Source of the DNA: VXPQ01 sp964608315
Lineage (GTDB): Bacteria; Bacteroidota; Rhodothermia; Rhodothermales; VXPQ01
Direction: 5' to 3'
NCBI GenBank assembly: GCA_964608315.1
Contig: CAZSNF010000001.1
Coordinates: 1 to 64,000 of the forward strand
DNA length: 64,000 nt
Shown: in pieces, positions 61,244-64,000 of the stretch
Position numbering within the stretch: the first letter of the stretch is position 1
How the letters are laid out: each line of letters opens with the position of its first letter
Program-made: the position numbers and the translations under genes
Notes under the pieces: model-generated
The model's database searches: none
The model's input: the letters and a program-made list of their open reading frames with translations, nothing else
What the model was told of the DNA's origin: nothing

Positions 61244-62242
61244 ATGACCACGTATCGAGACGCAGGCGTAGACATCGACGCAGGCGAAGAAACCCTGCGC
61301 CGCATCAAGCCGCTTGTTCGGGAGACCTTTACGCCCGGGGTGGCGGCGGATATCGGCGCGTTCGGCGCGTTCTTCGAACTGGGCGAGGGGTACGAACGGC
61401 CGTTGCTCGTTTCTTCGGTGGACGGCGTCGGCACGAAACTCAAGGTGGCCTTTCGGACGGGTCGCCATGACACCGTGGGGCAGGATCTGGTCAATCACTG
61501 CGTGAACGATATCGCCGCGTGCGGCGCGCGCCCGCTGTTTTTTCTGGATTATTTCTCGACGGGCACCCTGGATCCGCAGGTAGCGGAGGAGGTGGTTCGG
61601 GGCATGGCGACGGCGTGCAAGGAGAATGGCTGCGCGCTGATCGGAGGGGAAACCGCGGAAATGCCGGGTCTTTACGGGGAGGGCGAGTACGACCTGGCGG
61701 GCGCCATCGTGGGCGTCGTGGAAAAATCGCAGGTCGTGGACGGTTCGGCTATCGAGGCGGGCGATGTGCTGCTGGGCTTGCCTTCGACCGGCTTGCACAC
61801 GAACGGCTATTCCCTGGCCCGCGCCGTTCTCTTTCCGCATTTCGACGCCGGGGATTGTCCGGACGAACTGGGCGGAGCGAGCGTGGGGGAGGCGCTCCTG
61901 GCGGTCCACCGATCCTATATGAGGCCCATTCGCGCCCTGATCGAGCAGGGAATCGGACGGGGGTTCGTACATGTTACGGGAGGCGGCGTCCCGGGCAATG
62001 CGCCCCGTATCGTTCCGGACGGCCTGACCTTCGATATTGATTACGACGCCTGGGAACGTCCGCCGCTTTTCCGGCTGATCCAGGATATCGGGAAGGTGCC
62101 GGAAGACGATATGCGCCGTACGTTCAACCTGGGCATGGGGCTCCTTGCCGCCGTGCCTGCGAGCGAGGCGGATCGCGCCGTGCGCATGCTTGAGAATCTT
62201 CGGGAGCAACCCCGGAAGGTCGGGGAGATTCGTTCGGCGTAG
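61244..62242 (+). CDS. purM: Phosphoribosylformylglycinamidine cyclo-ligase PurM
   Basis: A 332-residue AIR synthetase that closes the imidazole ring in purine synthesis. It begins TYRDAGVDIDAGEETLRRI, with SSVDGVGTKLKVA, the VNDIAACGARPLFFLDY core, the ALIGGETAEMPGLY loop and HVTGGGVPGNAPRIVPDG. Complete and canonical. It is monocistronic, with repeat copy A4 immediately upstream. Confidence 0.97.
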   Translation: MTTYRDAGVDIDAGEETLRRIKPLVRETFTPGVAADIGAFGAFFELGEGYERPLLVSSVDGVGTKLKVAFRTGRHDTVGQDLVNHCVNDIAACGARPLFFLDYFSTGTLDPQVAEEVVRGMATACKENGCALIGGETAEMPGLYGEGEYDLAGAIVGVVEKSQVVDGSAIEAGDVLLGLPSTGLHTNGYSLARAVLFPHFDAGDCPDELGGASVGEALLAVHRSYMRPIRALIEQGIGRGFVHVTGGGVPGNAPRIVPDGLTFDIDYDAWERPPLFRLIQDIGKVPEDDMRRTFNLGMGLLAAVPASEADRAVRMLENLREQPRKVGEIRSA

Positions 62243-62444
62243 CGAGGCGGGCTGTTTCCGACGCCGGGATCCTTTTCCGTCGCGGCTGCCTCGCTTGTCC
62301 CGGGCGCTTGCGATTCTCTTTTCGATGTGCTATATTTACGATGACTTTCCGGCGGGCTTACGCTGCGCCAGTCGGCCATTGGGGGAAGGGTGTGGCCGCC
62401 GGAGATGTCGTTCGCTTTTTCGTCCTGACAGACAGGTCATAATC

Positions 62445-63884
62445 ATGATGAAGGGTGCTGATATGTCTTCAAAACTTCTTGCTTTTCGCCGGGCCCTGCC
62501 CGTCGCATTCTGCCTGATCCTTCTGGCCCCATGGCCTGCAAGCGCGCAGACCGTATCCGAAACGGAAATGTTCCAGGGAAGCTGGAGACTCTCGGAAATC
62601 AGGGACGATTCGGGGGACAGGTCCGGGGATATCGCCGAGTATGCGTACGTGTCCACCCTGTCGTTTTACGAAGACCTTTCAGCCGATCTTTTCCTTGCGC
62701 CCATCGCTGCGGTGACCGACACGCTGTTTGTTAAGGGCGACTATGTCGTGAACGAGGAGGCAGACAGCCTTACGCTAAATCTCCTGGGACTGGCTTCGCT
62801 ATCGTCCATATATGCGTTTTCAGGCGATAGCACGGTGACCTTTACCGTTGACGTCGCTGTGGTTAACGGGCTTTTAGGCGCGCTGTCACTGGTTCGGGCG
62901 CTGTACCCGGATCTTGGCGAATTCTTTGACAAACTCGCAAATATCACTCCGTATGAAGGGGAGACCGTTTCCTTTACCTACAAGGCTGTGTCGGAACCAG
63001 AGAAATTTGTAGGGAAATGGGTAATATCGTATTACGAGGACGAGGCGGGTCCCCGGGCGGATAATATCACGCGCTTCCTGAATGAAGGGAGCATTTCTTT
63101 CTTTCCCAAGGGAGCCGATGAGAGGCCCGGAATAAAAAGCGAAGGCGTCTATGCGTATTACAATCCCGTGCCCGAGGACGCTTCCGCCGCGAGCGTATGG
63201 GAAATCGGCATGGAATTCAAGGATGAATTTAACGTGCCGGTAAGCGCTATATTGAACGAAAACAATAACTGGAGCACGTATATCGTAGACCCTGCGAGAA
63301 GCCAGGTTAGCTTGCTGGTGCGTCCTGCTCCCAATCCTTTAAACCCGACAGCAGATCCGCCAGTCCAGCAGTGGGCGCCTCTGTATTATTATTTCGAGGA
63401 CGATAGCACGGTGGTCTTTACGTTGATCGCTCCCCTCGTGGAAACGCAACTGAATCCGCTGTGGGATGACTTCAAGGCCCTTGCGGCTGCCATCGCGCCG
63501 GCGCTGGTCCCGTTTTACGACCAGTTGGGTAATTACACCGGCGCCGTGACGTATACGTTTACGCTGGTCGACGATACGGACGTCGTTTCTGCCGATCGCG
63601 CGAACGAACTTCCCGAAACCGCAACGCTGGCCCAGAACTATCCGAACCCGTTCAATCCGTCCACGGAAATAACCTGGTATCTGGAGGAATCCGGTCCCGT
63701 TCGTCTTGAGGTCTTCGATATGGCGGGTCGCCGGGTCGCTACGCTGGTGGACGGCATACTGCCGCAAGGCGAGCATTCGGCGCAGTTCAACGCAGAAGGA
63801 TTGTCCACCGGGAGTTACGCATACCGACTGACGCTCGGCGACGGCGCCCGGACGCTGACCCGAACCATGACGCTGGTCCGGTAG
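62445..63884 (+). CDS. Secreted protein with T9SS type A sorting domain and duplicated module
   Basis: A protein of about 479 residues. A signal peptide (core LPVAFCLILLAPWPASA) is followed by two similar modules: one opens FQGSWRLSEIRDDSGDRSGD and the other FVGKWVISYYEDEAGPRADN, and each closes with a DSTVxFT strand and a xFTYK/YTFTL strand, suggesting an internal duplication of a lipocalin-like fold. The last 80 residues are the type IX C-terminal sorting domain (NYPNPFNPSTEITWYL, VRLEVFDMAGRRVATLVDG, GSYAYRLTLGDG). The start may be 62445, 62448 or 62463. The cargo's function is unknown. The gap 62243-62444 shows nothing convincing. Confidence 0.85.
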   Translation: MMKGADMSSKLLAFRRALPVAFCLILLAPWPASAQTVSETEMFQGSWRLSEIRDDSGDRSGDIAEYAYVSTLSFYEDLSADLFLAPIAAVTDTLFVKGDYVVNEEADSLTLNLLGLASLSSIYAFSGDSTVTFTVDVAVVNGLLGALSLVRALYPDLGEFFDKLANITPYEGETVSFTYKAVSEPEKFVGKWVISYYEDEAGPRADNITRFLNEGSISFFPKGADERPGIKSEGVYAYYNPVPEDASAASVWEIGMEFKDEFNVPVSAILNENNNWSTYIVDPARSQVSLLVRPAPNPLNPTADPPVQQWAPLYYYFEDDSTVVFTLIAPLVETQLNPLWDDFKALAAAIAPALVPFYDQLGNYTGAVTYTFTLVDDTDVVSADRANELPETATLAQNYPNPFNPSTEITWYLEESGPVRLEVFDMAGRRVATLVDGILPQGEHSAQFNAEGLSTGSYAYRLTLGDGARTLTRTMTLVR

Positions 63885-63914
63885 GGGCCTGTTCGACGAG
63901 TAAATATCCGGCGC

Positions 63915-64000
63915 ATGAAACTCCAGACTTCGCTTGTCCACGCTGGCGACCGCAAGCGGCTCGGCGACCATATTCCGGTGACGACGCCGGTTTATTCTTC
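63915..64000 (+). CDS. Trans-sulfuration PLP enzyme, 5' fragment
   Basis: Only the first 28 codons are in the window: MKLQTSLVHAGD followed by RKRLGDHIPVTTPVYSS. The TxxVHAG…PVTTPVY pattern is the N-terminus of the Cys/Met-metabolism family (cystathionine γ-synthase, O-acetylhomoserine sulfhydrylase, methionine γ-lyase). The exact activity cannot be told from this fragment. Confidence 0.75.
   Translation, partial: MKLQTSLVHAGDRKRLGDHIPVTTPVYS

Overview
This window is a G+C-rich chromosomal segment, very probably from a member of the Rhodothermota / Bacteroidota side of the tree. The supporting evidence is a secreted protein ending in a type IX secretion (T9SS) sorting domain with the NYPNPFNPST motif, a PorD-like protein, a PorV-like barrel, two S46 dipeptidyl-peptidases, a TIM-barrel/Gfo-Idh pair with twin-arginine signals, and start codons that mostly lack a Shine-Dalgarno sequence. 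No rRNA, plasmid, prophage, CRISPR or transposase gene was seen.

Layout. 0.3-11.4 kb holds housekeeping and envelope genes: two hypotheticals, mutY divergent from an Omp85-type barrel, a Nudix hydrolase, secG, the RNase P RNA gene, a coiled-coil/zinc-ribbon protein, a Nif3-like protein, an RpiB-family isomerase, an MFS transporter and a PLP enzyme. 11.5-16.9 kb holds tRNA-Arg(CCU), a small two-CxxC protein, an HhH/barrel protein with a PorV-like barrel, PorD and tRNA-Leu(UAG). 17.3-30.4 kb holds two tandem S46 peptidases, mutS, purD, an NHL propeller and a very large outer-membrane protein. 30.6-33.9 kb is a solitary single-chain restriction-modification enzyme between repeat remnants. 34-40.8 kb holds murA, the epimerase/oxidoreductase pair, a cysteine desulfurase with a DUF2064 transferase, and a porin with a His/Asp/Glu loop.

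41.3-60 kb is an almost uninterrupted amino-acid module: ilvB-ilvN-ilvC-leuB-(44-codon ORF)-leuA-leuC-leuD-cimA-gltB-gltD, then thrB-thrC. Isoleucine carbon apparently enters from pyruvate through citramalate (CimA), and GltBD supplies the glutamate used to aminate the keto acids. A short reading frame ahead of ilvB ends in a run of Leu/Val/Ile codons and overlaps a stem-loop, as in a branched-chain leader attenuator. 60-64 kb has a degenerate squalene/phytoene-synthase-like protein, purM, the T9SS cargo protein and the 5' end of a trans-sulfuration enzyme.

The most distinctive feature is a dispersed intergenic repeat family. The fullest copies are about 258 bp, bounded by about 23-bp terminal inverted repeats and containing a strong internal hairpin. 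I count four long copies, one deleted copy, two copies with a different palindromic core, and over a dozen single ends. The ends often carry neighbouring genes' stop codons, sit in head-to-head or tandem doublets, and in one case appear to supply a protein N-terminus. Paired arms agree within a copy even where copies differ from each other. The element is absent from about 37,996 to 59,988.
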